Below, in pieces: positions 11,349-22,256 of a stretch of DNA of 64,000 nucleotides. The notes under the pieces were generated by a model, which saw only the letters and a list, made by a program, of their open reading frames with translations, was not told where the DNA came from and made no database searches. Numbering within the stretch: the first letter of the stretch is position 1; each line of letters begins with the position of its first letter. Position numbers and translations under genes: made by a program. The DNA comes from Salvator merianae (Eukaryota > Chordata > Lepidosauria > Squamata > Teiidae): positions 708,591 to 772,590 of the forward strand of contig QVOM02000092.1 of NCBI GenBank assembly GCA_003586115.2. The letters are read 5' to 3'.

Positions 11349-12559
11349 CATATAATGTGGTTCTTCCAGATCATATAGTTTTGATGCAGGTGCTCCACAA
11401 GTCAATTTTCTCAGATTGGTTGCCCCTTTGAAGCCTCCTGCAATCAAACAATTATTTTAAAATATCATATCTTGTTAACTCTTTCAGAGCACATAAACTT
11501 TTTTCTTAGTACTTTTAGGTTTTGTCCAGAGAATTAAACCTATTTGTCTCTAAATTGAAAGGTTTGGATTAACAAAGAGTTAGTGGATTTTACCAGTAGT
11601 AGGCTATTTTCTTGAACCAATGAACACAAGAAGGGGAAAGTATACAAGACTGATTTTCTATTGATTTTTCAAAATTTGTAATTAGGATACAAGTCTATCC
11701 TACAAACATAAAATCATAATTGTTTTCACCATGAAGGTTAAGTCAAAAGCTTTAGTTCAAATGAGTTGTTTTTTTGTTTCTCACTTTCGTAGGTTCTCTT
11801 TTGATCTGAATTTCTTCATATTTTTATAGCCCAGTTAGTGAAAAAATGTGCACTAACAGAAGTTATTTTCCTTAGAATCAAACCACATGCAGTATTAACC
11901 ACATAGCACTATTGTTAAATGGAGGTTTGTTTTCTGCCTTTTCTAACACTAACACTAAGGGTATGCGAGACCTTAACTTTGTGTCACCTCAAGGTTGCTA
12001 TTTCCATTGCCCGAAAAAAGTCTACCTGAAATAAGCTAGGAACCATGGCATTGGATGGAACATCTCTTCCTCTATCATTTGTCTTAGGCTCTCTAGTCAT
12101 CATCTGAGACCTTAATTGCATCCCCGCTACTGAAGGGTGGTGATCAGAACTCGGGCTGTTTTTGTGTGCTTCATTACCTGTAGAACTTTCCATCCACTGA
12201 ACCTCTCTGCCAACATTTGTTTTTTTTTTTAGGGGGATCTAAAATCTGTCTTTTTCAGAGAAGAAGCTTAACACCTCTGTTGCCTTAAAGGAAAGCAATT
12301 CACTTCCCTTTAAGTTGGATTTCCCCTCCACTCTGTCAAATGGCATGAGGGCTTTGCTTGCCTCCATTTGGCTGGCAAGGGAAGTTTGCACCCACCAGCA
12401 TTTGTAATGGAATAAGGGAAGAAGAGTGTGGCATCTGAGCAGACAACATATTTTGCCTCCATTTTGAGAGCACAATAAAGCACACACTGCACCCTCAGTA
12501 CACACTCAATGCACTATTAACACTATGCGGATTCAGTCACTGTGCAGTCCAAGTTACTG
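11349..12559. other. unannotated stretch
   Basis: No recognised repeat or gene. Short minus-strand frames (12193-11984 and 12505-12239) lack any identifiable domain. Confidence 0.4.
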
Positions 12560-12582
12560 CTTGATTTTCTTAGTAACTCCAC

Positions 12583-12936
12583 TTGATGAAACAGATGAGG
12601 AGATGGCTAGAACACCAGTGGCATGCTAAGTGTCATGAAGTTGACCAAATATGGATAAGAGCATGTAATTGTGCCAACTGCATGTTGGTGAAGGCTGAAA
12701 AAAAGACTTACTTTATAACTTCCATTGCATCCTTGAGTAGTCAGCCAGCACAGCTTTCTAAAGTGATGAAGGAGCTGCTGTCAACTGCTCCATTGAATTC
12801 AGCTTTGGAGAACTCAGAAGCCTGCTGTAATAAGTTTTCAAGATACTTTGAGGATAAATTTGCTCATCTTCCTGCTGACTTGAATGCTGCTTTTGATTCA
12901 GTGTCTAGTGAAAAGTCTAGAATGACATCTGGTTAG
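12583..12936 (+). pseudogene. L2 ORF2 fragment, region before the RT
   Basis: A 117-codon frame with the L2-type order: a basic RRWLEHQWHAK segment near residues 6-16, KKTYFITSIASLSSQPAQL near residues 40-58, and FSRYFEDKFAHLPADL near residues 85-100. This arrangement precedes the reverse transcriptase in L2-clade ORF2. The frame ends in a stop at 12934-12936. The next RT motif resumes 167 bp later, so at least one disruption lies between them. Confidence 0.7.
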
Positions 12937-13102
12937 TTTATTGGATTACTTCAGTTTTTGAGGTCTGATGATGTGGAAAAGACACTTGCAGCTGCTGGCC
13001 TATGTGACCTACACCATGTTGCCTTGACCTTTCTTTTAAAACAAACTATGGGAGGAATGACTGGGGTGTGGGGGGTGTTCAGAGTGTAGTGAATGCATCA
13101 CA

Positions 13103-13420
13103 ATGGAACAGAGTGATGCCACCATCCCTGAAAGAAGGGTGGTTAACCCACTCTTAAAAGAGCCCTCTCTACACCCTGAGGTGTATTCTAACTACAATCT
13201 GTTTACAGATATATCCTTTTTTAGAGAGGTGAAAGGGAGAATGTTGACTCAGCAGCTGCAGGCATGCTTGAAAGAAATTGATTTCCTAGATTCATTTCAG
13301 TCCGGGTTCAGGCTTGGTTTTGACACAAAAGGAGCACTGCTCACCCTAATAGTTGACCTTTTTCAGGAGAGAGATGGAGGAAGTGCAACTCTGTTGATCC
13401 TCCTCCTTATATATCGGTAG
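13103..13420 (+). pseudogene. L2 reverse transcriptase fragment
   Basis: A 105-codon frame carrying early RT motifs. VVNPLLKEPSLHPEV (near residues 10-24) leads to a decayed SNYRPVS box (seen as SNYNLFTDISF). FLDSFQSGFRLGFDTKGALL (near residues 54-73) corresponds to the LDPFQSGFRPG-type motif. The frame stops shortly after SATLLILL, where the catalytic DxxxAFD segment should begin. Downstream pieces continue in other frames. Confidence 0.7.
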
Positions 13421-13524
13421 TTTTTTATTAAACATGGTGTTGTTTTCAATCGCTTCCTCTGTCTTACAGTGCTTCCACTCCTACCTCCAGGAATGTCCTT
13501 ATATAAGTAATACTGGATGACTAT

Positions 13525-13704
13525 GGCCCTTTGTGCACCTGGACATATTCCAGATTATATCTCAGAATAGAGACCTGCCATCCTCATGCTAGTGTAGACT
13601 ATGGTAGACCCTGGGCAAGACCTTTCATAGTTTGCACTAGCATGTACATTGCAGATCCCTGTTCTGGGATATAATCCACAATAAGGCCAAGTGCAGAAAG
13701 GGCC
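13525..13704. mobile_element. MITE, PIF/Harbinger-like, 180 bp, TSD TAT, inside L2
   Basis: GGCCCTTTGTGCAC and GTGCAGAAAGGGCC form 14-bp inverted ends with one mismatch. They are flanked by TAT at 13522-13524 and 13705-13707. The interior is an imperfect foldback (gattatatctcagaa against ttctgggatataatc, and gctagtg against cactagc). It interrupts the L2 sequence, so it inserted later than the L2 copy. Confidence 0.85.
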
Positions 13705-14485
13705 TATATCTCTGTGTCCTGGCAGCTAGACTGTAAAGTGCTACAAATTCTATTTTAATTCCATTGGAGGTGGTCATCAAGAGTTTTGGGATGGCGTATC
13801 ATCAATATTCTGATGACACCCAGCTCAATAAAGAGGGCCTTTGAATGTGCTAAACCAGTGCCTGCATGCAGTACTGGGCTGGATGAGGACCAATAAACTG
13901 AAATTGTATAATGGCATGATGGAGACCTATGAGTAAGAAGTACCAAAATTCAGGAATAGGGGCTTTGCCTTTTCTAGATGGGATTGGCCTCCCTCAGAAG
14001 GAGCAGGTACATAGTGGGGTGGGACATCTCTCTCCATGAAGGTCAGGTGAGCCTCTGTGTCAGCCTCAGCTGGTATACTGGATGTGCTCTTACCTGAACA
14101 GAGAGTCTGGCCACTGTTGTCCATGCTCTGGTAATAGGTAGACTACTGAGATGCACTCTATGCAGGACTACCTTTGGTACAAAATACAGCAGCCAGGTCG
14201 TTAAGTGGATGGACTGCCTATGCATACATTACACTCTCTGATATTCACAAGGTTATTATAATGACAACTTTTAGGGACTTGTTAAGGACGCATCTCTTCA
14301 CACAGACATCCCTTATGTGAATGAATATTTTTTCCCTAACCCCATCTGATTTTTTAATGTGCTTTTAATTGCTTACATACCTTAATTTGCTTTTATTCTG
14401 ATTTTAATGTCTATCTTTTCTTTTTATAAACTATTTAAAAGCTTTTCTATATAAAGTTATACAGCATTGTCTTCAATAAATTAAT

Positions 14486-14943
14486 AGAAACAAATAGTTA
14501 AAAAGCCAGCAGTTAAGAGGTAGTAATGGTTGCACCATTTCCAGCAATCTCTGCACAAGAAAATAAATGAAAATAATAGGACATTAGAAATGGGAATACA
14601 CAAAAACCTGTTGCGAAACACTTCAGTCTTCTAGGACATTCCATCTTAGACCTCAGAACAGCAGTCCTTGAATAAACACCACAAAAAAAAAAAAAAAACC
14701 TACAAAGGAAGATTGGAAAGAGGAAGGTCAGAACTGGAATATATCCTCAAACTCCAGTGCATCGGCAGGGGGTTAAACAGAGACAATGGCTTCCCGGCAC
14801 ACTATACATATTATAACACTAGTTAACACCCCTACCTCTTGAGGACTTCCTTGAACTGTTCATCACATCTCCTTTATGGTTCTCAGTCAGCATCACTCTA
14901 CATTATAACATTTTATTTACACATATAGCCTTAACAACTATGA
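14486..14943. other. unannotated stretch with A-run
   Basis: Sixteen A at 14683-14698. No gene or repeat ends recognised. Confidence 0.4.
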
Positions 14944-15065
14944 GGTGTTTTCTCACTTGCCATGTTAGAACAGGATAACTATCCTGTTCTAACATGGAAT
15001 GGACTGCACAGTGTGGACACCATCTGCACTGCGGGGCCCTAGACAGGAATACCAGCAAGATCCCT
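14944..15065. mobile_element. partial MITE, left end with short palindrome
   Basis: GGTGTTTTCTCACTTGC resembles the left end of the 27259-27683 copy. It is followed by a palindrome (ccatgttagaacaggata against tatcctgttctaacatgg). The next words, cacagtgtggacaccatctgcactgc, also recur in that copy. No right end seen. Confidence 0.55.
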
Positions 15066-16845
15066 TAACATGATTTTCACTACTGAATAGTTTCTGAAGA
15101 TGAAACCACCACATTTTGCAATGAATTATAGTATTCATTCTCAACCTTTTTTTCTTGATCATTTTTTTTCTGAATGCCAGATGTATTGGCATAGTTAGAA
15201 AATCCAAAGGCGCATTCTAAACTATACTTCTATCTGGAAAGAGCAGACCAGATTAGTTGATATCAGAAATCATAAAGCATCCTTAATTAGATAAATGCTC
15301 TAATTTACATAGTAAAGCTGATAGGTATTAGAACGTGAACTTGCCTGACAAAAAAATATTCTGCATGATTTCTGGGTCAAATAAAGAATAGTTTGTGGTA
15401 TTTTGCAGGGGTAAAAGTATTTAAAATGTTTATAAAATGATTACCCAATGAATGGTTATAATCCTAGCCAAAGCATGAATAAAATGTAAATTGGACCCTG
15501 AGTTTCACTCACTAATTTCACTCTCTAATTTTTACTTATTCATCTTCCTGTTTCAGCAGAGTGTTCCACCTTTGACTTGCAATTAACCTGAAAGCATCAC
15601 TTCACATCCTCTTTGCTTCAATGCCTGTAGTAGATAGGGAGAAACTATGTTTAAGAGCTTCAGTGTCTCTCCTGCATCATTAATTCTAACCACAAACTCT
15701 TCCCTTGCATTTAAAATAAATCCATATACCCTTTGCTTGGTGCTTTTAACCTCATCCTGTTAAAAAGAATAAATAGATCATTGTCCTATTGCTAGTGTCC
15801 TTTGGTCAGAGCTTTCTGTCTATTAAGAAAAACTGCTCATATATTGCTGAATTAGCTCTATATACTTGATATGCATTTGTCATTAACCCTGTGTAACAGA
15901 CTGCTGGGGATACATACCACCTCAAAATTTCACCAGAGACCTTGTCATTTAGTTGACTCATATTATTAGGTTGGGTAATGAAACATAACCACATAATGAA
16001 CATAAAAAACAAAATGTCAGCTCCCTGCCTAAAGGCAAAGTAAATGTAAGGATGCACCTTCCATAGCTAAAGAAGCTTCCACAATATTACTTCAACCAAA
16101 ATAATCCTATAAATAAGCTTCATAAACTTTATGATCAGCAGTTGACCTGCTGACATCTCCTGGAAGCTAGTAGTCAAGGATGAAGGCCATTTGGTGGCGT
16201 TTTAGAAGGGGACATAGACGTCTTCAAATGTAGGAAGTGAAGGGCAATAATGAAAGCACAGAAGATAAACTAAGGTTCTGGTGTTTAAGGGAATGGGGAA
16301 AGCAAACGTGAGTCAAAGGAGTGAATAGAGAAAAAAAGAGTTTGTTTAGAAATATGCTGGAGATTTCCTACAAAGATCTGGAAAAGGGAGAGGACATGTT
16401 CCAAGCTCATAGGTTATTTTATTCTTTCTTTAGCTAATTAATTTATATTTGTATCTCACTCTAACACTCTTTTTGGCTGGAAAATGCACTATACCGATTG
16501 GTGTGACAAAACCAGTGGAACAGGGGAGAGGAAGAACTCCAGCTGGAGACTTGGATCCCACAAAATCATGTTTTTATCCATTGTAGACCAAAATGGGGCT
16601 TGGCAAAGTTTCAGCTAAAGCACTTTCCCTGCTGCCCCTTTGCTTCCATTTTGTTAAGCTGCCACTGTTAGACTGAATGCAAAGTATCATGGTATGCTGC
16701 AATGAAATTAATAGAACAGAAAAGTATTTTGCAAGCTCTTAGCACTGTTCTGCTGAGTAGTTAAGACATTAATCTTTTGGAATTGATGTTTTCCTACTGT
16801 TTTCTAGCAGGAAAAGATGAAAAGATAAGCTTGATTATTTCCAAA
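15066..16845. other. unannotated stretch
   Basis: AT-rich with no gene or repeat border recognised. A possible short LINE-tail-like word (tttatatttgtatctcac) is at about 16440. Confidence 0.4.
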
Positions 16846-16975
16846 GGCTCTTTCTACACTGAGCCTTATTCCAAGGCCCACACTAGTCTGCATATGCATG
16901 TGGATGGCAGATCCCTGTTTCAGGATACAATCCAGATTAAGGCTCAATGAAATGCATACAGTATATAAAGGACTC
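16846..16975. mobile_element. MITE, related to the 13525-13704 copy, decayed
   Basis: The left end GGCTCTTTCTACACTG faces a right end whose inverse reads GAGTCCTTTATATACTG. The interior keeps ttattcc, cccacactagt, ggcagatccctgtttcaggatac and ccagattaaggct, in the same order as the 180-bp copy inside L2. Confidence 0.6.
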
Positions 16976-19129
16976 TTAATTATTTTGCAACTTTTTAGAC
17001 TATCCATGCCTTGGATTGTGATATAAACTGCCTCAGTGCTCTGCTATGATGAAGCTCAGCCTCTAAACACAAGTAGAAAAGTCAATGTCCCTATAAAGTC
17101 AGTTTTCTTATTTATTTCATAACATAATCCAGTCGCTTCACAAATACCATTAAGGCATCAGTTCACCCTTGCCTTTTTGACTGACGCTTGGTCCCTTTTA
17201 TTATTTTTCTTATACTCTCTACCTCATTCCAGCATGTATGCTTTAATTATCCTAAAACTGTAACCTTGTGGATAGTGTATATTTGTTTCAAGTCTTTCAA
17301 GAAAGTGGTTCTGGAAATTTTATAAACAAAGGTAGCCATAGCCTAACCAAGTATTTTTTATTATTTTATATCCATTTATAGCAATGCATGTATGCCTGAT
17401 ACTTTGTTCTGCTCCCTTTCTTCCCTGCTATAGCAGAATTGTCCTCTTTCTGTCCTCTGCCTAAGACATGACTAAAGATAGACAGAAATTTCTTCCTAAT
17501 CTTTTGTTAAACCTTTGAATATGAAGCTCATTACACTGAAAGGTAAATCCTGCACCCTAATATAAGCATACAACTCCAGCTGATATCCAAGGGCAGATTC
17601 AGAGGTTAGAGATTTATCACCTACTCGTCTCATCTCAACACTTACAGTTTTCTGTTAAATTCTGACATTCAAGTATTTGATATGTGTGGCACTCTTTTTT
17701 CCTTATGTAAACAGAACAGAAAAAGAATCTATCAGATCCTCTGTATTAAGTAGCCTTCAAACTCAGAACGACAATGGGAGAAAATATTCTGTAAATGAAT
17801 GAGAAGGAGAAAGTGAAAGGCAAAAAAAATTCAGAGAGCAGCCCATATGTTCAGCTGAGAGTATTCTTTAATTCATCAGGGCAGAGAGAGAAAAAATGAG
17901 ATAAACTTTAGCCTAAAATACAGGAAGAGAAGATAAGCCAGAATGGCTGCTAAGTGGGGTTTGTGAAAAATTAAATACAGGCTTCCTTTATCCGTGACAT
18001 TTACCTTTCTAGCAATTCTAAGTCATCAGTCTCATATTTGGCATTTAAAAAAAACCCTGACGATGGAAGTAGACTTTCTTCAAGGAGCCACTTGGTTTTA
18101 ATGAATCTCCTCAGTCCTAAATGTTTGTGTTTTGTGAATTATAGAAAGGTTTGTCTCATAAAGGATTAGGGAACCTGAATGGCAAATTTGTCCATTTCAA
18201 TATTAGTAAAAAGCAAGCTCCTAAACTTAGATTTCACTGTGAGCAAACCTGAGCAAATAAGTAGAGGAAAATTTTAAAAAAGAAAAAGAACTGATAATAG
18301 CATTCCAACAGAATATTCAGAATATCAGGATTAATATTAGAACAAATTCTGCTTCCTATTTAGGTATGATTTTAAAAACAGCCTTGCTGAAAATATGAAC
18401 ACTGTTCTGGTAAATTTTGAGGCACATAATGTGGAGCAACACTCTATATGTCTCTGTTGAAACATATGATGTAAGGAACTCACAGGTGACCAAGGAGTAG
18501 GGCACTGAGACCTGCACTAGGTGCCAGCCATTGTAGATCCCTTCCTCCCTCCCTCCCTCCCTAAACTTGAAGCAAGTATTTAGCTACTCCATTCCACATT
18601 CAGAAGTCATAAAGGGTACCAAGGGGAGGCCACATTAATCTGGAGCAAAATAGCAATGGAATACCATTTGCTCCCTACTCCCCTCACTTGTATAGGTACC
18701 TTGGAGTGTTTCCCCTCTTCTCAAATACTGCCTGTCTCACCTGCTAAAGTTGTGGCAAATAGCATGCACATTAATCCTAATCCCTGATAGTGCAGGGTAG
18801 CTAAAACAAAGGTCATGCTCCAGAGCACGATTGAGGATCTTGGGGGGTAGGGGAGAATCCTGTGCCAATACAGAGTGATCAGATGAGTGCCAATAAAGGA
18901 CAACCAAATTAATCTCATATCAATCTTGATCAAATTAACCTCATACTGAAGGGAGAATGTGCTCCTGCACTACCAATGAAAAAGGCTGCATGTGGCCAAA
19001 AATAGGACATGGTAAATACCCAGCCATTGGCAGAAACTGTACATAATATCTTAGCTTTATGTTTTTGTACTTCATTGCCAAGGGTGGGTAGGGCAGACCT
19101 ATCATTGATGAATGAACACATGCAAACTA
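16976..19129. other. unannotated stretch with (CCCT)n
   Basis: A pure CCCT-type microsatellite lies at 18544-18562. Otherwise AT-rich sequence without recognised features; short frames at 18721-19121 on the minus strand show no domains. Confidence 0.4.
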
Positions 19130-19132
19130 ATT

Positions 19133-19221
19133 AGGGATGTGCTGAATTGAGGTTTGTTGAAGCATGAACTACAGTGGAGGCCTGAGGCAGTTAGGTGCTT
19201 TACCTCACAGTCCCAGCTCTA
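19133..19221. mobile_element. partial hAT-type MITE end
   Basis: TTAGGGATGTGCTGAATTG repeats the TAGGGATGTGC end of the complete element that starts 98 bp further right. No matching right end is present, so it is a truncated relative or was displaced by the next insertion. Confidence 0.5.
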
Positions 19222-19229
19222 TTCAGTAC

Positions 19230-19947
19230 TAGGGATGTGCACGAAGGCACTTTTCCCTTTTCACTTCGCAGTGCTGCGAAGCTCCTAGGCTTTGTTTTCG
19301 CGCGAAAACTATAAGATTTTCACCACGAAGACCGGGGGTACTGCCTGTCACAAATCAATGCGAAGGGAAGACCTTCGCGGCAAAGGTCTTCTGTTCGTCT
19401 TGATTTGTCTCTGTTTCCGACTGACAGACTAGGGGGAATGAGAGCGACCGGAAATGTCAGAAAAATCAAGGCGAATGGAAGACCTTTGCCGCGAAGGTCT
19501 TCCCTTCGCCTTGATTTCTCTGTTTCCGATCGCGCTCTCTCTCATTCCCCCTAGTCTGTCAGTGTGCGCGCACACTGACAGAGTAGGGGGAATGACGGCA
19601 ATTGGAAATGTCAGAAAAATCAATGCCGAATCCAATCGCTAAAGTTACGTGCTGCCTGTAACTGAGGCAGCACTTAACTTTAGCGATCGGATTCGGCATT
19701 GATTTTCTGACGTTTCCAATCGGTCTCCCTCTTATAGGCTGTGTGAAGCTACCAGGCTTCGATGCCACGGAGCTTCTCGCAGCCAAAAAGAGGAAGCTTG
19801 CGGCAAATGGCAAAGGTCTCGAAGATCGCCGGGACCTTCGCCATTCGCATTCGCTACCCCCTTTTGTTTTCGTATTTCGTGCAAAGATGGCGGAAATGCC
19901 ATTTTCACGTGAACTTCGAATGGCACGAAGCTTCGTGCACATCCCTA
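19230..19947. mobile_element. hAT-type foldback element, 718 bp, TSD TTCAGTAC
   Basis: The ends TAGGGATGTGCACGAAG and its inverse are flanked by perfect 8-bp repeats TTCAGTAC (19222-19229, 19948-19955), diagnostic of hAT-type insertion. The interior is unlike the rest of the window: GC-rich, dense in CpG, and made of alternating inverted copies of one unit. Strong foldbacks cover 19421-19562, 19547-19590 and 19601-19720. A perfect 26-bp palindrome lies at 19556-19581. Open frames occur on both strands but lack hAT transposase or hATC dimerisation motifs, so it is non-autonomous. High CpG retention suggests a young insertion. Confidence 0.85.
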
Positions 19948-19955
19948 TTCAGTAC

Positions 19956-20465
19956 TTTTATGTGACTCACAAGAAAGTTCTATCCACTTTCCAAAAATAT
20001 GGTCACTGCCTCCATGGGGACCAGCTGCAGTGTTTGTTAACATGCATGAGTGTGCATGAGTATGATGTCATGGTACATGTGCAGAAAGCCTTAGTGTATG
20101 TCTTATACACTGACATATACCATAACCTTGCCCACGGAGAGGGCTATAATGGCAGCAACCATGCTTCAGGTTACCCACACTGCATAGGATTCTTAGGAAT
20201 CACATAAATGTGCTAAAGAAAGCCAGAACTGATATGGAAAGTACCCGACAATCCTAGGCCTATTATGCAGTTTGGGCTTTGATGAACTGCAGTTTGGCAC
20301 AGCCATAACTGTAAGCGTAAGTGAAGCTGACATTTTTTGAATATTCACTGAATATCACGTAGTAATTTGTACTGGAAAATGTTTCTATCAGTTTTTACAA
20401 TTTCTAAATGCATACACCACCACCTCCCCAATGGTGTCCTGGTTGCTTTCAGTCTCAGGTGACTA
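19956..20465. other. unannotated stretch
   Basis: Nothing recognised. The plus-strand frame that enters here from the hAT element (19743-20207) has no domain. Confidence 0.4.
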
Positions 20466-20691
20466 GGGCCTATTTACATGGAAAGGCCCTTGATCAGAAT
20501 TATTGGGTCTGGAACAGCCAGGCCCACTGATTCCAACCATAGAAAGCTGTGGGCTGGATCAGTGCCATCTGCACAACAGTTCTGATCCAGATAAGCCCAT
20601 ACTGCAACTTTGCAGCACGTGCAGGCTCAAGGCCATGTTGCCCCAAAGAAGTTGTTTGCTTGGTGCAAGCCTGCTCAATAAACTGCACCAA
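20466..20691. mobile_element. partial MITE, left part
   Basis: GGGCCTATTTACA begins the unit, preceded by CTA. ggctggatcagtgccatctgc at about 20552-20572 matches, in inverse, the sequence around the solo LTR near 57841 and 58240. It also shares the ccactggtcc-type words of 5972-6512. The right end is missing; an LTR-like block abuts it. Confidence 0.55.
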
Positions 20692-21022
20692 TGGTAGGGA
20701 AAAGAAAACAGCTCTTTATTGATTAATCAACCAAGAGCAGGAGACTAGTGATATATATCTCAGCAAAACTGGTTTGTTGTTATACTCAGAATAACACTTC
20801 TTATACTCTTTAGAGAGAAGGGAAAAAGCTTTGATTGGTTACCATATTTTTCCTTGACTGTGCATGATTACACACTCACATTTTAGCAGTGGGGTAATTA
20901 GCAAATCAATTATTGTGTATATTTACTATGATAATGAACACTGTTAGCCACCTCAGTCCTAATTTTATGCTACCCCCTCCTCAATTTCTGAACTTTTTTA
21001 TCCTTGTGGCTGTCTGTAGACA
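20692..21022 (-). mobile_element. possible solo LTR, minus strand
   Basis: Read on the minus strand this block starts TGTCTACAGACAGCC and ends TTCCCTACCA, a TG...CA format. It contains a CCAAT box (20838-20834), a tataag TATA-like word (about 20817) and AATAAA (20720-20715), in the order expected of an LTR. CCAAT and TATA are unusually close and I find no target duplication, so the call is tentative. No internal retroviral sequence is present. Confidence 0.35.
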
Positions 21023-21025
21023 GAA

Positions 21026-21486
21026 GAGCAATTCACACTTGTTGCTAGCAAGCATCAAGGACATTTGCTAGCAAACTGCACCTACACTTGGCAGAGGCCC
21101 AAGCAACTGGGAGCAGCATAATGCTACTCCTGATTGCTCCTACCTGTGGAGCACAACCTTGTGCTCTACACCTTTACCAGAAGCTGACAGTCAGCTCCCA
21201 GTAAAGAGAGTTTGCATTTGCCTTGCAGCACAGCAGCACAGCCTGCACAACTGATCACACTTGTGTGCACCTGCGTGCTCCATGGCCATGGCAGTTGCCA
21301 TGGCAGTGGCTGGATGCTTCCCAGTTTCTGCCATGGTAAGCATCAGGCACAGCTATGAATGCCAGTAGCCTGCTTCAGGTAAGACACTAGGGCTGCACAG
21401 CATGGACAGTGTCTGTGCTGCATGGTCAATACCACATTAAAACAGGCAAATTATCCCATTCTAAGCTGGAAAATTCAAAAACACCC
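21026..21486. mobile_element. MITE, PIF/Harbinger-like, about 461 bp
   Basis: The left end GAGCAATTCACACTTG resembles that of 248-530. The right end is the inverse of GGGTGTTTTTGAA and is preceded by aaattatcccattctaag, the inverse of the ttagaatgggataatt word shared by several copies. The interior has ctagcaagcatcaagg, gcagaggccc, ctgccatgg and ggagcacaa blocks. Target duplication not resolved. Confidence 0.65.
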
Positions 21487-21489
21487 ATA

Positions 21490-21552
21490 GTATGCACTAG
21501 CATTCCAGGATATCATCTGGAATAAGGGCCAGTGCAGAAAATGCCATAGTTT
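21490..21552. mobile_element. MITE fragment, right end only
   Basis: gcactagcattccaggatatcatctgg, then ataagggccagtgcagaaaatgcc. This corresponds to the right half of the 13525-13704 copy and directly follows the preceding element. Confidence 0.5.
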
Positions 21553-22253
21553 AATTATGTTCTTTACTATAGTGTCTAGATATTGCAGTCCTCTGCCCAC
21601 TTCCCCCAGAGTAATATCCACTGAGTTTACAGTGTAAATATGTATAAGCAGACACTATGGCTGCATCCACATGTCCAAAATAGGCTTCACCCTAGCTATA
21701 GAGTAGGATAAAGCACTCCAAGTACAACTTGTGATGGTGGGGATAAAAGTTCAATTAATGGAGCACTGTCTGGCATCACATCAGACTGAAAATGGCAAAG
21801 CTGCATGGTTATTTCCAGTCCAATGTGAAAACTGCACAGACAGGAACCTTATGGCTATGGAAATCTTATGGCTGCAATGCTTTCAGAGACCAAGAGGCAC
21901 TGGTTACATGACAACATATCCACAGCACCTCCTGGACCTTTCCCAATCTGTTTACTGCAAATGTCTTAGCTTTCATTGCTGTATTAAAATATAGTATAGG
22001 ACTGAATGTTGTAACTATTAGTTTTGCTATGCACAAAATAATGCAACAAAAGCAAAAACTAATTTATCTGATTTATTATCTTCAGCTGGTATAGCTAGAG
22101 AAATATAAGGGAGAAATTAAATAGTAATAAAATGGTAGCATTATTCAATTCTTTGATTAAATTAAAAAAGCTACTTATCTGAATCCTCTAGAACATACCA
22201 AATGCTTAACTTTTCTTGAGCAGTAAGCTGCAATATACTACTATGTCATAGAC
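21553..22253. other. unannotated stretch
   Basis: A GGCTGCATCCACATG word at 21660 resembles a MITE end, but no partner was found. Nothing else recognised. Confidence 0.35.
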
Positions 22254-22256
22254 TAA

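Larger units (their letters stand above)
12560..14485 (+). mobile_element. L2 LINE remnant, 5'-truncated, interrupted by a MITE
   Basis: An L2 (LINE-2) second-frame remnant runs 5' to 3' through the window. A pre-RT region at 12583-12936 is followed by RT motifs at 13103-13420, a YSDD catalytic-box remnant (13806-13817) and the C-terminal region up to about 14310. The 3' tail is AT-rich (aatgtgcttttaattgc) and ends near 14485. L2 elements retrotranspose by target-primed reverse transcription. This copy is broken by stops and frameshifts, has serine in place of the usual alanine of the YADD box, and carries a 180-bp MITE at 13525-13704. It cannot be autonomous. Confidence 0.8.

Noticed and set aside
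19559..19942. 127-codon minus-strand and 154-codon plus-strand open frames over the hAT-type element
   Set aside because: They overlap on both strands in palindromic, GC-rich DNA, contain repeated inverted units and lack transposase motifs. The openness is a by-product of composition.
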